From positions 40,822-104,821 of the forward strand of contig CABTWE010000003.1 in NCBI GenBank assembly GCA_902488465.1: 64,000 nt of DNA. The letters run 5' to 3'. Position 1 is the first letter of the stretch, and every line of letters begins with the position of its first letter. The stretch comes from an uncultured Tissierellia bacterium (GTDB taxonomy: Bacteria > Bacillota > Clostridia > Tissierellales > Peptoniphilaceae). Position numbers and translations under genes: made by a program. The notes below the pieces were generated by a model. That model was not told the origin of the DNA. It worked only from the letters and a program-made list of their open reading frames with translations, and made no database searches. Below, piece by piece: positions 51,561 through 60,417 of the stretch.

Positions 51561-51588
51561 ACTCGTCAGTTTTGACGAGTTTTTTTAT
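51561..51588 (+). terminator. Rho-independent terminator after sodA
   Basis: ACTCGTCA (51561-51568) pairs with TGACGAGT (51573-51580) around GTTT, followed by seven T. Confidence 0.92.
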
Positions 51589-51659
51589 TATTTATATAAA
51601 TATTATTTTAGTCTTTAAATTAATCGGTATATTTGTTATAATTATGTTGGAGGACAAGA

Positions 51660-52802
51660 ATGATTTATACATTAACAGCAACATGCCATTTTGGAACAGA
51701 GGCGGTTTTAAAAAGAGAAATACTTAATCTGGGGCTCGAAATAAAGAGCGTTACCGATGGGCATATAGAATTTTACGGTACGAGCGCCGATATATTTAGG
51801 GCGAACCTCTGGCTTAGAACAGCGGAGAGGGTTCATATTAACTTGCTCGAATTTGATGCTCATACCTTTGATGAACTTTATGAGAATGTGTTCTCTTTAG
51901 ATTGGGCAGACATTTTGCCGGAAGATGCAAATTTTGTAATTAACGGCAGGAGCTATGAGTCTAAACTTTTTTCAATTTCAGATTGTCAAAGAATTACTGA
52001 ACGTGCGATAATTGACAAGCTCAATTTAACATATAATAAAGTTTATTACGAAAAAACAGGAAAGAAATTTAACTTCGAAATAAGCGTAAACAGAGATCAT
52101 GCAATTTTATATCTCGACTCTTCGGGAGCGGGACTTCACAAGAGGGGATACAGAAAGATGCAAGGAGCTGCGCCTATAAAAGAAACGCTTGCTGCAGCAA
52201 TGATAAATTTAAGTGTCTGGAACAAAGACAGGCCTCTCTACGATCCGTTTTGCGGTTCAGGAACAATTCCAATCGAAGCGGCTATGATTGCCAGAAATAT
52301 TGCACCGGGGATTTTAAGAAGATTTTCATGTGAACATTTCGGTTTTTTGGATTTATCGGAGTTTAGGACTATAAGAAAAGATGCAAAGGCTGCAATTGAC
52401 AAAGATTCAACTCTAAATATCACCGGTTCTGACTACGATAGAAATATGATTTTGATTGCGAGAGACAATACACAAAATATTGGCGTTGAAGATATTTTTC
52501 TCTTCACAAAGGAAGTCAGAAAAGTCGAAATAGAAGATGAATATGGTGTTATTATAACGAATCCTCCATACGGTATAAGGCTTGATGATGAACTTCTCGA
52601 CAGAACGTATGGAAACTTTAAAACACTTATAGATAAGTTGCCAACTTGGAGCACATATGTTATTACGGACTATGAAAAGCTGGAAACTGTGCTTGATAGA
52701 AAGTCGGATAAAAATAGAAAGTTATACAATGGAAAGATAAGAACATATTTTTATACATTTTTGGGTCCAAGACCACCAAAGGAGTATTATGAAAAACTTT
52801 AA
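51660..52802 (+). CDS. THUMP-domain class I RNA methyltransferase (RlmL-N/YpsC family)
   Basis: A 380-residue protein. N-terminal ferredoxin-like/THUMP region (TATCHFGTEAVLKREI, RTAERVHI). The UPF0020 methyltransferase domain starts near residue 165 with GYRKMQGAAPIKETLAAAMI, SAM motif YDPFCGSGTIPIEAAMIA and catalytic VIITNPPYGIRL. Homologues modify 23S rRNA at a guanine N2. Start ATG 51660 after TTGGAGG. It overlaps the following phosphatase gene by 14 nt. Confidence 0.92.
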   Translation: MIYTLTATCHFGTEAVLKREILNLGLEIKSVTDGHIEFYGTSADIFRANLWLRTAERVHINLLEFDAHTFDELYENVFSLDWADILPEDANFVINGRSYESKLFSISDCQRITERAIIDKLNLTYNKVYYEKTGKKFNFEISVNRDHAILYLDSSGAGLHKRGYRKMQGAAPIKETLAAAMINLSVWNKDRPLYDPFCGSGTIPIEAAMIARNIAPGILRRFSCEHFGFLDLSEFRTIRKDAKAAIDKDSTLNITGSDYDRNMILIARDNTQNIGVEDIFLFTKEVRKVEIEDEYGVIITNPPYGIRLDDELLDRTYGNFKTLIDKLPTWSTYVITDYEKLETVLDRKSDKNRKLYNGKIRTYFYTFLGPRPPKEYYEKL

Positions 52803-53901
52803 CTTAGTTGATTTAAATAGCAATCTTGATGTTCTAAATTTTTTACCGGATTGGGTTAAGATTACAAGTGTAAACGGCGTGGTTATTTTTGCAAATAAGC
52901 CGCTTGTTAACAAGCTTAATTTCGATCCTCAAGGAATGAAGATTGACGATTTGAAAACAACGAAATTTAAAGAAATTTTCAGTATTTGGATTTCACCGTC
53001 AGATTTTGAAGAAGCAGACATGAAAAAGTCAGATTTGAAATATGATGGAAAAGTTTATGACGTTTCAACGGCACCCATTAGAGACGATTTTGGAACAATT
53101 ACTGCGTATGTTGACATTTATAGAGATATGACATCTCTTAAAAACATACAAAATGAATTAACTTTTAAAAATGAGATTATGAACAAGGATCTCACTCTTA
53201 CAAAGAAAATTCAGGAGTCGATTTTGCCGGTCGATTTAAATTTCGGCAGACTTAAAGTCGACTACATGTATTTACCATGTGAACAGCTGAGTGGAGATAT
53301 TTTTGACGTTATAAGCATAAATAAAAACATTACAAGCGCATATATATGTGACGTTTCGGGACACGGTGTTCCGGCAGCAATGGTGACGGTTTTTGTTCGT
53401 GAGACTATGAGAAATCTTCAGGATTATCACAGCAGTGCTTACGATTTGACTGAGCTTCACCGTAGGTTTTTAGATTTAAGGCTCGACATGAGTCAATATC
53501 TTACGATGTTTCATGTTTTGATAGATACTAATGAGCAAACGATTTCGTATTCAAACGCCGGTCACAATTGTCCGATGTTTCTAATAAGACAAAATGATGT
53601 TATTAGAATTGAAATGACAGGGAAGCCGGTGTGCAATTATTTTGAAAAGATATATTTTAAAGAAAAGGTTATACGATTTAATCCGGGCGATAAGATTTTA
53701 CTTTTCACAGACGGCATAAAGGAAACACAAAACAAAGACGGCGAAGAATATGGTCTTGACAGAGTTGAGAGCATTATAAGGACAAAGCCGAACGACATTT
53801 TGAAGACACTAAGACGCTCGCTCGATTATTTTAACAGTGGTGTAAGATATGACGATATGTGTGCGGTTTTAATTGAGTTTAAGGATAAGGGTGATATTTA
53901 A
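52789..53901 (+). CDS. PAS-domain SpoIIE/RsbU-family PP2C phosphatase
   Basis: A 370-residue protein. Residues about 10-115 form a PAS-like sensor (WVKITSVNGVVIFANKPLVNKL, APIRDDFGTITAYVDIYRDMT). A short coiled linker (LTFKNEIMNKDLTLTKKIQESILP) leads to the PP2C domain, with metal-binding Asp in QLSGDIFDV, CDVSGHGVPAAMV, LLFTDGIKET and YDDMCAVLIEF. Such enzymes dephosphorylate anti-anti-sigma factors. No kinase or STAS partner is nearby, so the target is unknown. It directly precedes rqcP-divIC; in Bacillus spoIIE lies on the other side of divIC. Confidence 0.88.
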   Translation: MKNFNLVDLNSNLDVLNFLPDWVKITSVNGVVIFANKPLVNKLNFDPQGMKIDDLKTTKFKEIFSIWISPSDFEEADMKKSDLKYDGKVYDVSTAPIRDDFGTITAYVDIYRDMTSLKNIQNELTFKNEIMNKDLTLTKKIQESILPVDLNFGRLKVDYMYLPCEQLSGDIFDVISINKNITSAYICDVSGHGVPAAMVTVFVRETMRNLQDYHSSAYDLTELHRRFLDLRLDMSQYLTMFHVLIDTNEQTISYSNAGHNCPMFLIRQNDVIRIEMTGKPVCNYFEKIYFKEKVIRFNPGDKILLFTDGIKETQNKDGEEYGLDRVESIIRTKPNDILKTLRRSLDYFNSGVRYDDMCAVLIEFKDKGDI

Positions 53902-54138
53902 TTGAGATTGGATAAGTTTTTAAAAGTTTCAAGAATAATAAAAAGAAGAACTGTTGCAAAGGACGCTGTGGTGAATGGGTTTATTAAACTGAACGGAAAT
54001 CCTGCAAAGCCGGGCTCCGAAGTTAAGATAGGCGATGAGATCAGCTTTGAAAGTAACAGAGGAAACTCAAAATTTGTGGTTGTAGGCCTAACTCAAAAAG
54101 ATGAAGCATATGTGAGAATGGCAAATGAAAACGAATAG
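53902..54138 (+). CDS. rqcP: S4-domain RNA-binding protein RqcP (YabO family)
   Basis: A 78-residue S4 protein: MRLDKFLKVSRIIKRRTVAKDAV, NGNPAKPGSEVKIGDEISF. RqcP works with RqcH to add alanine tails to stalled nascent chains on 50S subunits. It starts at TTG 53902, with GGGTGAT just upstream, directly after the phosphatase stop. Placement before divIC matches Bacillus yabO. Confidence 0.88.
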   Translation: MRLDKFLKVSRIIKRRTVAKDAVVNGFIKLNGNPAKPGSEVKIGDEISFESNRGNSKFVVVGLTQKDEAYVRMANENE

Positions 54139-54433
54139 CTTATACAAACTTATTTTCGCAGTTATAATAATTGTTTCTTTCGCAGCTTTTGCAGTTGGTT
54201 TTTATAACAATTTAAACGAAAAATCTCGTTTGAAAAAAGAAAAAGCAAGCCTTGAAAATGATTTGCAGGAACTTAATAGTAAACTCGAAACCATAAATTA
54301 TGATTTGGAAAATTCAGACAGCTTGCAATTCATAGAGAAAGAGGCACGTGCACTCGGCATGATTAAGCCGGGAGAAACTATTATTATAGATATGGATAAA
54401 GAAAAAGGCGGAAAAGAAGAAAATAATGACTAA
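54125..54433 (+). CDS. divIC: Septum formation initiator, DivIC/FtsB family
   Basis: A 102-residue bitopic protein: a short cytoplasmic end, one membrane helix (LIFAVIIIVSFAAFAVGFYN), a coiled coil (EKSRLKKEKASLENDLQELNSKLETI) and IEKEARALGMIKPGETII, the conserved FtsB/DivIC tail. It acts in the divisome at the septum. It overlaps rqcP by 14 nt. Confidence 0.9.
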   Translation: MKTNSLYKLIFAVIIIVSFAAFAVGFYNNLNEKSRLKKEKASLENDLQELNSKLETINYDLENSDSLQFIEKEARALGMIKPGETIIIDMDKEKGGKEENND

Positions 54434-54438
54434 ATTGA

Positions 54439-54467
54439 TTGATAATTATTCAATTTAGTGGTAAAAT
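54439..54467 (+). promoter_or_regulatory. asnS: Promoter of the asnS T-box transcript
   Basis: TTGATA (54439-54444), 17 bp, TAAAAT (54462-54467). Transcription would begin near 54474, immediately before the first T-box helix. Confidence 0.7.
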
Positions 54468-54474
54468 ATAGGTA

Positions 54475-54680
54475 ATAAATGTCCTTGGGAATAGGCGATT
54501 TATTAAATTCCAAAGCGAACTTGAGACGGTGGGAGTCAAGTGTTTTTAATAAATAAAAAGCTGCAACATATTTCTTTATTGGATGATCGTTCGCTCGCGA
54601 TAAGAGCATCTAAGTATTAGAAGGGTTGGCACCTACGAAGATTTCTCGTACCTTTTCGGTTAGAGGAATCTATTTTTTTA
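54475..54680 (+). promoter_or_regulatory. T-box riboswitch of asnS
   Basis: Stem I is formed by 54498-54507 with 54545-54554 (10 bp) and a distal hairpin ACTTGA/TCAAGT (54519-54524 with 54536-54541) whose loop contains GGTGGGA. The T-box bulge AAGGGTTGGCACC carries UGGC (54627-54630), matching a G discriminator as in tRNA-Asn. The antiterminator arms AAGG/CCTT and ACGA/TCGT are visible. The competing terminator AGATTTCTC/GAGGAATCT (54639-54647 with 54663-54671, 9 bp) ends in ATTTTTTT. A candidate specifier is AAT (54548-54550); AAC at 54518-54520 is the alternative. Confidence 0.9.
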
Positions 54681-54698
54681 AAATCAATGGAGGTAAAT

Positions 54699-56081
54699 AT
54701 GGAGATAAAAAGTTTATTTGAAAAAGCTGTCGAACTTGATGGAAAGGCTGTTGAAGCAGAAGGTTGGGTAAGGAATCTTCGCGATTCAAAAAGCTTTGCA
54801 TTTATAGAATTGAATGACGGAACAGATTTTAGATCTGTGCAAGTTGTTATGGATGAAAATACAGAAAATTTTGAGGAACTTAAAAAACTATATCTAAGTT
54901 CAGCTATAAAGGTCAAAGGAACTCTTGTTATGACGCCGGAAATGCAACAACCTTTTGAAATAAAGGCAACTTCAATTGTAGTTGAAGGAGAAAGTACTGC
55001 TGATTATCCGCTTCAACCGAAGAGACACACAAGAGAGTATCTTAGAACTATTGCACACTTAAGAGCAAGAACAAATCTTTTTAGAGCAACATTTAGAGTT
55101 AGAAGTGTTTTAGCTTATGCTATTCACAAGTTTTTCCAAGATAGAGGATTTTTGTATGCACAAACCCCTCTTATTTCAGCTTTTGACGGTGAAGGGGCAG
55201 GAGAAATTTTCCATGTTACAAACCTTGATTTGAAAAATATTCCGAAAAATGATGACGGAAGCGTAGATTTTTCACAAGATTTCTTCGGAAAACCTGTAAA
55301 CCTAGCTGTTACAGGACAACTTGAAGGGGAAACAATGGCTCAAGCTTTCAGAAACATTTACACATTTGGGCCGACTTTCAGAGCTGACCACTCAAACACA
55401 AAGAATCACTTAGCTGAATTCTGGATGGTTGAACCTGAAATGGCATTTTGCGATTTGAAGGGTAATATGGACGTCGCTGAAGCAATGATGAAATTTATTA
55501 TCAGATACACTCTTGACAAATGTCCTGAAGAAATGCAATTTTTGGAGAAATTCGTTGAAAAAGGTTTGATTGAAAAACTCGAAAAAATTGCAAACAGCGA
55601 ATTTGCTCGTATAACATACACAGAAGCAATTGATATAATAAGAAATGCCGACCACAAATTTGATGTTATTCCAAACTGGGGGGATGATCTTCAACGTGAA
55701 CATGAAAGATATTTGGCGGAAGTTCATTCTGACGGACCGACATTTGTCACGGATTATCCAAAGGAAATAAAGGCGTTTTATATGAAACTGAATCCGGATG
55801 GAAAGACTGTTGCAGCTTGCGACCTTCTTGTTCCGGGAATTGGAGAAATCATAGGCGGAAGCCAAAGAGAAGAAAATTATGAAGTTCTTCTAAACAAAAT
55901 GAAGGATTTCAAATTAAACGCAGAAGATTATTCATGGTATTTGGATTTGAGAAAATACGGATCCACAATTCACTCAGGATATGGACTCGGTTTTGAAAGA
56001 ATGGTTATGTATATGACAGGGGTTGACAATGTTCGTGACGTTGCACTCTACCCAAGAACTGTAAACAATTGTGAATTTTAG
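54699..56081 (+). CDS. asnS: Asparagine--tRNA ligase
   Basis: A 460-residue class IIb synthetase. The OB-fold anticodon domain (AEGWVRNLRDSKSFAFIELNDGT) is followed by HLRARTNLFRATFRVRS, motif 2 FGPTFRADHSNTKNHLAEFWMVEPE and motif 3 GLGFERMVMYMTG. The motif-2 loop and WVRNLRD distinguish it from aspartyl synthetase. ATG 54699 follows GGAGG; the ATG at 54687 overlaps that ribosome site. Controlled by the T-box upstream and followed 8 nt later by leuS. Confidence 0.96.
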   Translation: MEIKSLFEKAVELDGKAVEAEGWVRNLRDSKSFAFIELNDGTDFRSVQVVMDENTENFEELKKLYLSSAIKVKGTLVMTPEMQQPFEIKATSIVVEGESTADYPLQPKRHTREYLRTIAHLRARTNLFRATFRVRSVLAYAIHKFFQDRGFLYAQTPLISAFDGEGAGEIFHVTNLDLKNIPKNDDGSVDFSQDFFGKPVNLAVTGQLEGETMAQAFRNIYTFGPTFRADHSNTKNHLAEFWMVEPEMAFCDLKGNMDVAEAMMKFIIRYTLDKCPEEMQFLEKFVEKGLIEKLEKIANSEFARITYTEAIDIIRNADHKFDVIPNWGDDLQREHERYLAEVHSDGPTFVTDYPKEIKAFYMKLNPDGKTVAACDLLVPGIGEIIGGSQREENYEVLLNKMKDFKLNAEDYSWYLDLRKYGSTIHSGYGLGFERMVMYMTGVDNVRDVALYPRTVNNCEF

Positions 56082-56089
56082 GAGATATT

Positions 56090-58489
56090 ATGGAATACAA
56101 TCATCAACAAATAGAAAAAAAGTGGCAAGATAAATGGGCTGAAACTCATGTTTTCGACGCCAAAGAAGATTACGACAAAAAGAAATATTATTTACTCGTT
56201 GAATTCCCTTATCCTTCCGGACAAGGGCTTCACGTCGGGCACCCAAGGAGTTACACTGCTCTTGATGTTGTTGCTAGACTCAAAAGAATGCAAGGATACA
56301 ATGTCCTATTTCCAATCGGCTTTGATGCATTTGGCCTTCCGACGGAAAGATATGCAATAAAAAATCATATGGACCCGGAAGTTGTAACGAAGAAAAACAT
56401 TGAAACATTTAAACATCAATTGACAAGTCTTGGGATCAGTTTCAGCTGGAACAGGGAAATAAATACAACCGATCCGAGTTATTACAAATGGACACAATGG
56501 ATTTTCCTTCAAATGTATAAAAAAGGACTTGCATACAAGGAACAAATGTCAATAAACTGGTGCCCGGACTGTAAAATCGGTCTTGCAAATGAAGAAGTTG
56601 TAAACGGTTGCTGTGAAAGATGTGGACATACAGTCGAACACAGAGTTAAAAATCAATGGATGCTTGCAATTACAAAATATGCAAACAAACTCGTAGATGG
56701 GCTCGATACGGTTCAATATATTGAAAAGGTTAAAACTCAACAAAGAAACTGGATCGGAAGAAGCTACGGAGCTGAAATTAATTTCAAAACAACAAATGGA
56801 GATTCAGTAAAAGTTTACACAACAAGACCGGACACTATTTTCGGTGCGACATATATGGTTTTGAGTCCTGAACATCCGCTGCTTGCAAAGTGGGATTTGA
56901 AAAATAAAGACGAAGTTAAATCGTATCAAGAAGAAGCGAGAAGAAAGAGCGACTTCGAAAGAGCAGAGTTAAACAAAGATAAGACGGGAGTTTGTCTTGA
57001 AGGCGTAAAAGCTATAAATCCTTTTACAAATAAAGAAATTCCGATTTTTATTTCGGATTATGTTCTTATGACATACGGAACAGGTGCAATTATGAGTGTT
57101 CCTGCACATGACACAAGAGACTACGATTTCGCAAAGAAATTTGATTTGCCGATTGTGGAAGTTATAAAAGGCGGAGATATTTCAAAAGAAGCTTACACCG
57201 ATACGGCTGAAGGTGAACTTGTAAATAGTGGAGAATACAACGGCCTTTCTGTCGCTGAAGCTAAGGAAAAAATTCTTGAAAAATTACAAGAAATGGGAAT
57301 TGGTGATAAGAAAGTCAACTTTAAACTCCGCGATTGGGTTTTCAGCCGTCAAAGATATTGGGGCGAACCTATTCCTATGGTTTATTGTGAAGACAAGTGG
57401 GTCCCGATGAATGAAAAGGATTTACCGCTCACACTTCCACATGTTGACAGCTACGAACCTACCGATTCGGGAGAAAGTCCTCTTGCACTTATTCCTGAAT
57501 TTGTTAACACGACATGCCCGGATAATCCAAGTATTCCTGGCAAGAGAGAAACGGATACAATGCCGAACTGGGCGGGTTCAAGTTGGTATTACTTGAGATA
57601 CTGCGATCCGCACAATGATGAAGCACTTGCAGATTATAAAAAGCTTAAATACTGGCTACCGGTCGACTGGTACAACGGTGGAATGGAACACACCACTCTG
57701 CACCTTCTCTATTCGAGATTCTGGCACAAATTCCTCTACGACATTGGAGTTGTTCCAACTGAAGAACCGTATATGAAGAGAACTTCACACGGTATGATTT
57801 TAGGTGAAAACGGCGAAAAGATGAGTAAGTCCAGAGGAAATGTAAGAAATCCGGATGAATATGTAAAGGAATATGGCGCAGACGCCCTAAGGCTTTATGA
57901 AATGTTCCTTGGAGACTATGAAAAGAGTGCACCTTGGAATGATGATGGACCGAAACAACTTAGAAAGTTTGTTGAAAGAGTTATAAGGCTTTTGGATGTA
58001 ACTGTTGACGGCGATGAAATTAGAAAGGAACTTCTTCCGATTTTCCACATCACAATTAAAAAAGTGACAAACGATTATTTGACTCTCAAATACAACACTG
58101 CAATCGCTCAAATAATGACTCTTGTAAATGAGATTTATTTAACTGAAAAGATTAATAAATGTGAATTTAAGACATTGATTACTCTTTTAAATCCGGTTGC
58201 ACCTCATATAACTGAAGAATTGAATGAAAGACTGGGATTCGATAAGATGATTTGTGAAAGCGAATGGCCTCAATATGATGAAGATTTAACTGTTCTTCAA
58301 ACCATTGAAATTCCGGTTCAAATTAATGGAAAAGTTATTGAAAGAATAAATATCGAAAGAGATATGGAAGAAGAAAAAGTTTTGGAACTCGCATTCGCTC
58401 TTGATGATATAAAATCAAAAACTGAAGGCAAAACAATTGTTAAGAAAATTTTTGTTCCGAACAAAATTTTAAACATTGTTGTAAAGTAG
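56090..58489 (+). CDS. leuS: Leucine--tRNA ligase
   Basis: A 799-residue class Ia synthetase. HIGH-type motif FPYPSGQGLHVGHPRSYTALD, zinc-type CPDCKIGLANEEVVNGCCERCG, the CP1 editing domain with TTRPDTIFGATYMVLSPEHP and GTGAIMSVPAHDTRDYDFA, and KMSKS motif GEKMSKSRGN. It begins 8 nt after asnS with TAGGAGA, so the asnS T-box may also influence leuS. Confidence 0.97.
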   Translation: MEYNHQQIEKKWQDKWAETHVFDAKEDYDKKKYYLLVEFPYPSGQGLHVGHPRSYTALDVVARLKRMQGYNVLFPIGFDAFGLPTERYAIKNHMDPEVVTKKNIETFKHQLTSLGISFSWNREINTTDPSYYKWTQWIFLQMYKKGLAYKEQMSINWCPDCKIGLANEEVVNGCCERCGHTVEHRVKNQWMLAITKYANKLVDGLDTVQYIEKVKTQQRNWIGRSYGAEINFKTTNGDSVKVYTTRPDTIFGATYMVLSPEHPLLAKWDLKNKDEVKSYQEEARRKSDFERAELNKDKTGVCLEGVKAINPFTNKEIPIFISDYVLMTYGTGAIMSVPAHDTRDYDFAKKFDLPIVEVIKGGDISKEAYTDTAEGELVNSGEYNGLSVAEAKEKILEKLQEMGIGDKKVNFKLRDWVFSRQRYWGEPIPMVYCEDKWVPMNEKDLPLTLPHVDSYEPTDSGESPLALIPEFVNTTCPDNPSIPGKRETDTMPNWAGSSWYYLRYCDPHNDEALADYKKLKYWLPVDWYNGGMEHTTLHLLYSRFWHKFLYDIGVVPTEEPYMKRTSHGMILGENGEKMSKSRGNVRNPDEYVKEYGADALRLYEMFLGDYEKSAPWNDDGPKQLRKFVERVIRLLDVTVDGDEIRKELLPIFHITIKKVTNDYLTLKYNTAIAQIMTLVNEIYLTEKINKCEFKTLITLLNPVAPHITEELNERLGFDKMICESEWPQYDEDLTVLQTIEIPVQINGKVIERINIERDMEEEKVLELAFALDDIKSKTEGKTIVKKIFVPNKILNIVVK

Positions 58490-58496
58490 GTGTAGT

Positions 58497-59027
58497 ATGC
58501 CGATTATTATAAAGCCGGAGGTTGGGGATTATATAAAAGTTGCACTTAGAGGAATTTATACAGGAAAATCATTTAAGAGAAGTCTTTGGATGCAAAGACT
58601 TACTCTTCCTGTAATCGCAATGCTTCTTGTTTTGCTCGCAAAGCCGATTGTGCCTTTAAATGTTCTAATAGCAGCTGTTATTTCGGCGGTGTGGATTTAT
58701 TTTATACCAAAACTTTTTAAGAAGAATATAAAAAAGAAAATTGAAAGAGCTTTTCTTGCAAAAGCAAGTACAGATAGTTCATTTTTGCAAGAATATAAGA
58801 TAGACAAGATTGAAGGCGGACTTGAAGCTTCCAAAGGTGAGAATAGATTTATAGTTTTATTTGACAATATGAGTGAATATATTGTTGAAGACGATTATAT
58901 TTATATTCTTTCTCAAGACAAGGAATTTGATTTTTTAATTCCAAGTCATGCTTTTAAGACAAAAGAAGAGTTTGAAGGGTTCAAGGAAGCGCTTGACAGA
59001 CAAATTCAAATTGCAATTAGGAAGTGA
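58497..59027 (+). CDS. YcxB-like membrane protein
   Basis: A 176-residue protein. Two hydrophobic segments (LTLPVIAMLLVLLAKPIV, LNVLIAAVISAVWIYFIPKLF) precede a soluble C-terminal domain with VLFDNMSEYIVEDDYIYIL and FDFLIPSHAFKTKEEFEGFKEAL. This two-helix plus PH-like layout, and the final IP..AF.T.EE...F, are those of YcxB-like proteins. Function unknown. It starts 7 nt after leuS and its end carries the ribosome site of glmU. Confidence 0.65.
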   Translation: MPIIIKPEVGDYIKVALRGIYTGKSFKRSLWMQRLTLPVIAMLLVLLAKPIVPLNVLIAAVISAVWIYFIPKLFKKNIKKKIERAFLAKASTDSSFLQEYKIDKIEGGLEASKGENRFIVLFDNMSEYIVEDDYIYILSQDKEFDFLIPSHAFKTKEEFEGFKEALDRQIQIAIRK

Positions 59028-59031
59028 TATT

Positions 59032-60417
59032 ATTAAAAAGGCAATAATTTTAGCGGCCGGTGAAGGCTCGCGAATGAAATCGTCAAAGTCGAAAGTGCTT
59101 CATATGCTTTTATTTAAGCCACTTATCATGCACGTTTTCGACTCTGTAAAAAAAGCAGGCTTCGATGAAATAATAACTGTGCTCGGCACAAAAAATATAG
59201 ACGAAGCTGCACCGGTTCTTGAAGAAAAGGGCTCTAAAATTGTTTTACAGGAACTTGGTGAAGGAAAGCCATACGGAACGGGTTATGCCGTAAAGCTTGC
59301 AAAAGATTATATTAAAGAAGATGACTCTTTAATGGTTTTGTATGGAGACACACCTCTTATTGATTCAACCGTTATTGAAGAGTTCACAAAATTTCATAAT
59401 GAAGAAAAGTCTGATATAACTGTTCTTTCAGCTATTTTAGACGATCCGAAAGATTATGGAAGAATTGTCAGAGAAGATGGAGAGTTCAGTGAGATTGTTG
59501 AAAAGAAGGAGCTTGATCCGAATAAGACTTATACAAACGAGGTTAACTCCGGAATCTATCTCTTTAGCGGAAAAGCGTTTTTAAATACAATTGACCTTAT
59601 AAATGATAATAATTCAAAAAAAGAATATATGATTACGGATACCATAAAATATGCTAAGGAAATGGGCATGAAAGTGAGTGCTTTTGTCACTCGTGACACG
59701 GATATAATTCTAGGCGTGAACGACAGAGAAGATTTATATTTCTGTGAGAGGGCCTTAATTAAGCGTGAAAACAGAAGAAGAATGCTTTCGGGCGTAATGA
59801 TTCACAATCCTGATCTTACAATGATTTCTCCTGATGTTAAAATCGAACAGGATGTTGAGATTTTTGGAGAATGTAAAATTTATGGTGAAACAGTAATAGA
59901 ATCGGGCACAGTTATTGAATCATCGACTTTAAAAAATATGAAAATCGGAAAGGGTTGTCATATTATTAATACTGTAGCAGAAGATTCAATTGTCGGTAAC
60001 AATGTTTCATATGGTCCATATTCAAGGATAAGACCGAATTCCGTCATCAAAGACGGAGTGAAAGTTGGAAATTTTGTTGAGGTAAAAAATTCAACTTTGG
60101 GCGAAAATACAAAGGCTGGACATTTGGCATATATTGGAGATGCAGATGTTGGAAAAGGTGTTAACATAAGCTGCGGAGTTATATTCTGCAATTATGATGG
60201 AAAACATAAACACAGAACCGTTGTAGGAGACAATGCTTTTATAGGTTCAAATGTAAATTTGGTCGCACCTGTAGAAGTTTCTAATAACGGATTTGTTGCT
60301 GCGGGCTCAACTATCACAAAGCCTGTGGACGAGGATGAGCTTGCTATAGAAAGAAGCGAGCAGAAAAATATTAAAGAATGGGTGAAGAAAAAGGGACTTC
60401 ACAAGGAGGATTTTTAA
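59032..60417 (+). CDS. glmU: Bifunctional UDP-GlcNAc pyrophosphorylase / glucosamine-1-phosphate acetyltransferase
   Basis: A 461-residue enzyme making UDP-GlcNAc for the cell wall. The N-terminal uridyltransferase loop is AIILAAGEGSRMKSSKSKVLH; QELGEGKPYGTGYAV and YGDTPLID follow. The C-terminal left-handed beta-helix acetyltransferase includes GPYSRIRPNSVIKDGVKVGNFVEVKNS, LAYIGDADVG, NYDGKHKHRTVVGDNAFIGSN. There is no ATG, GTG or TTG at the expected start. ATT 59032 sits exactly where Met is expected, 7 nt after AGGAAG of a near-perfect ribosome site (59019-59028), so an AUU start is most likely. Confidence 0.93.
   Translation: MKKAIILAAGEGSRMKSSKSKVLHMLLFKPLIMHVFDSVKKAGFDEIITVLGTKNIDEAAPVLEEKGSKIVLQELGEGKPYGTGYAVKLAKDYIKEDDSLMVLYGDTPLIDSTVIEEFTKFHNEEKSDITVLSAILDDPKDYGRIVREDGEFSEIVEKKELDPNKTYTNEVNSGIYLFSGKAFLNTIDLINDNNSKKEYMITDTIKYAKEMGMKVSAFVTRDTDIILGVNDREDLYFCERALIKRENRRRMLSGVMIHNPDLTMISPDVKIEQDVEIFGECKIYGETVIESGTVIESSTLKNMKIGKGCHIINTVAEDSIVGNNVSYGPYSRIRPNSVIKDGVKVGNFVEVKNSTLGENTKAGHLAYIGDADVGKGVNISCGVIFCNYDGKHKHRTVVGDNAFIGSNVNLVAPVEVSNNGFVAAGSTITKPVDEDELAIERSEQKNIKEWVKKKGLHKEDF

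Noticed and set aside
55406..55865. Minus-strand ORFs of 83 and 151 codons inside asnS
   Set aside because: They are shadows of the asnS frame.
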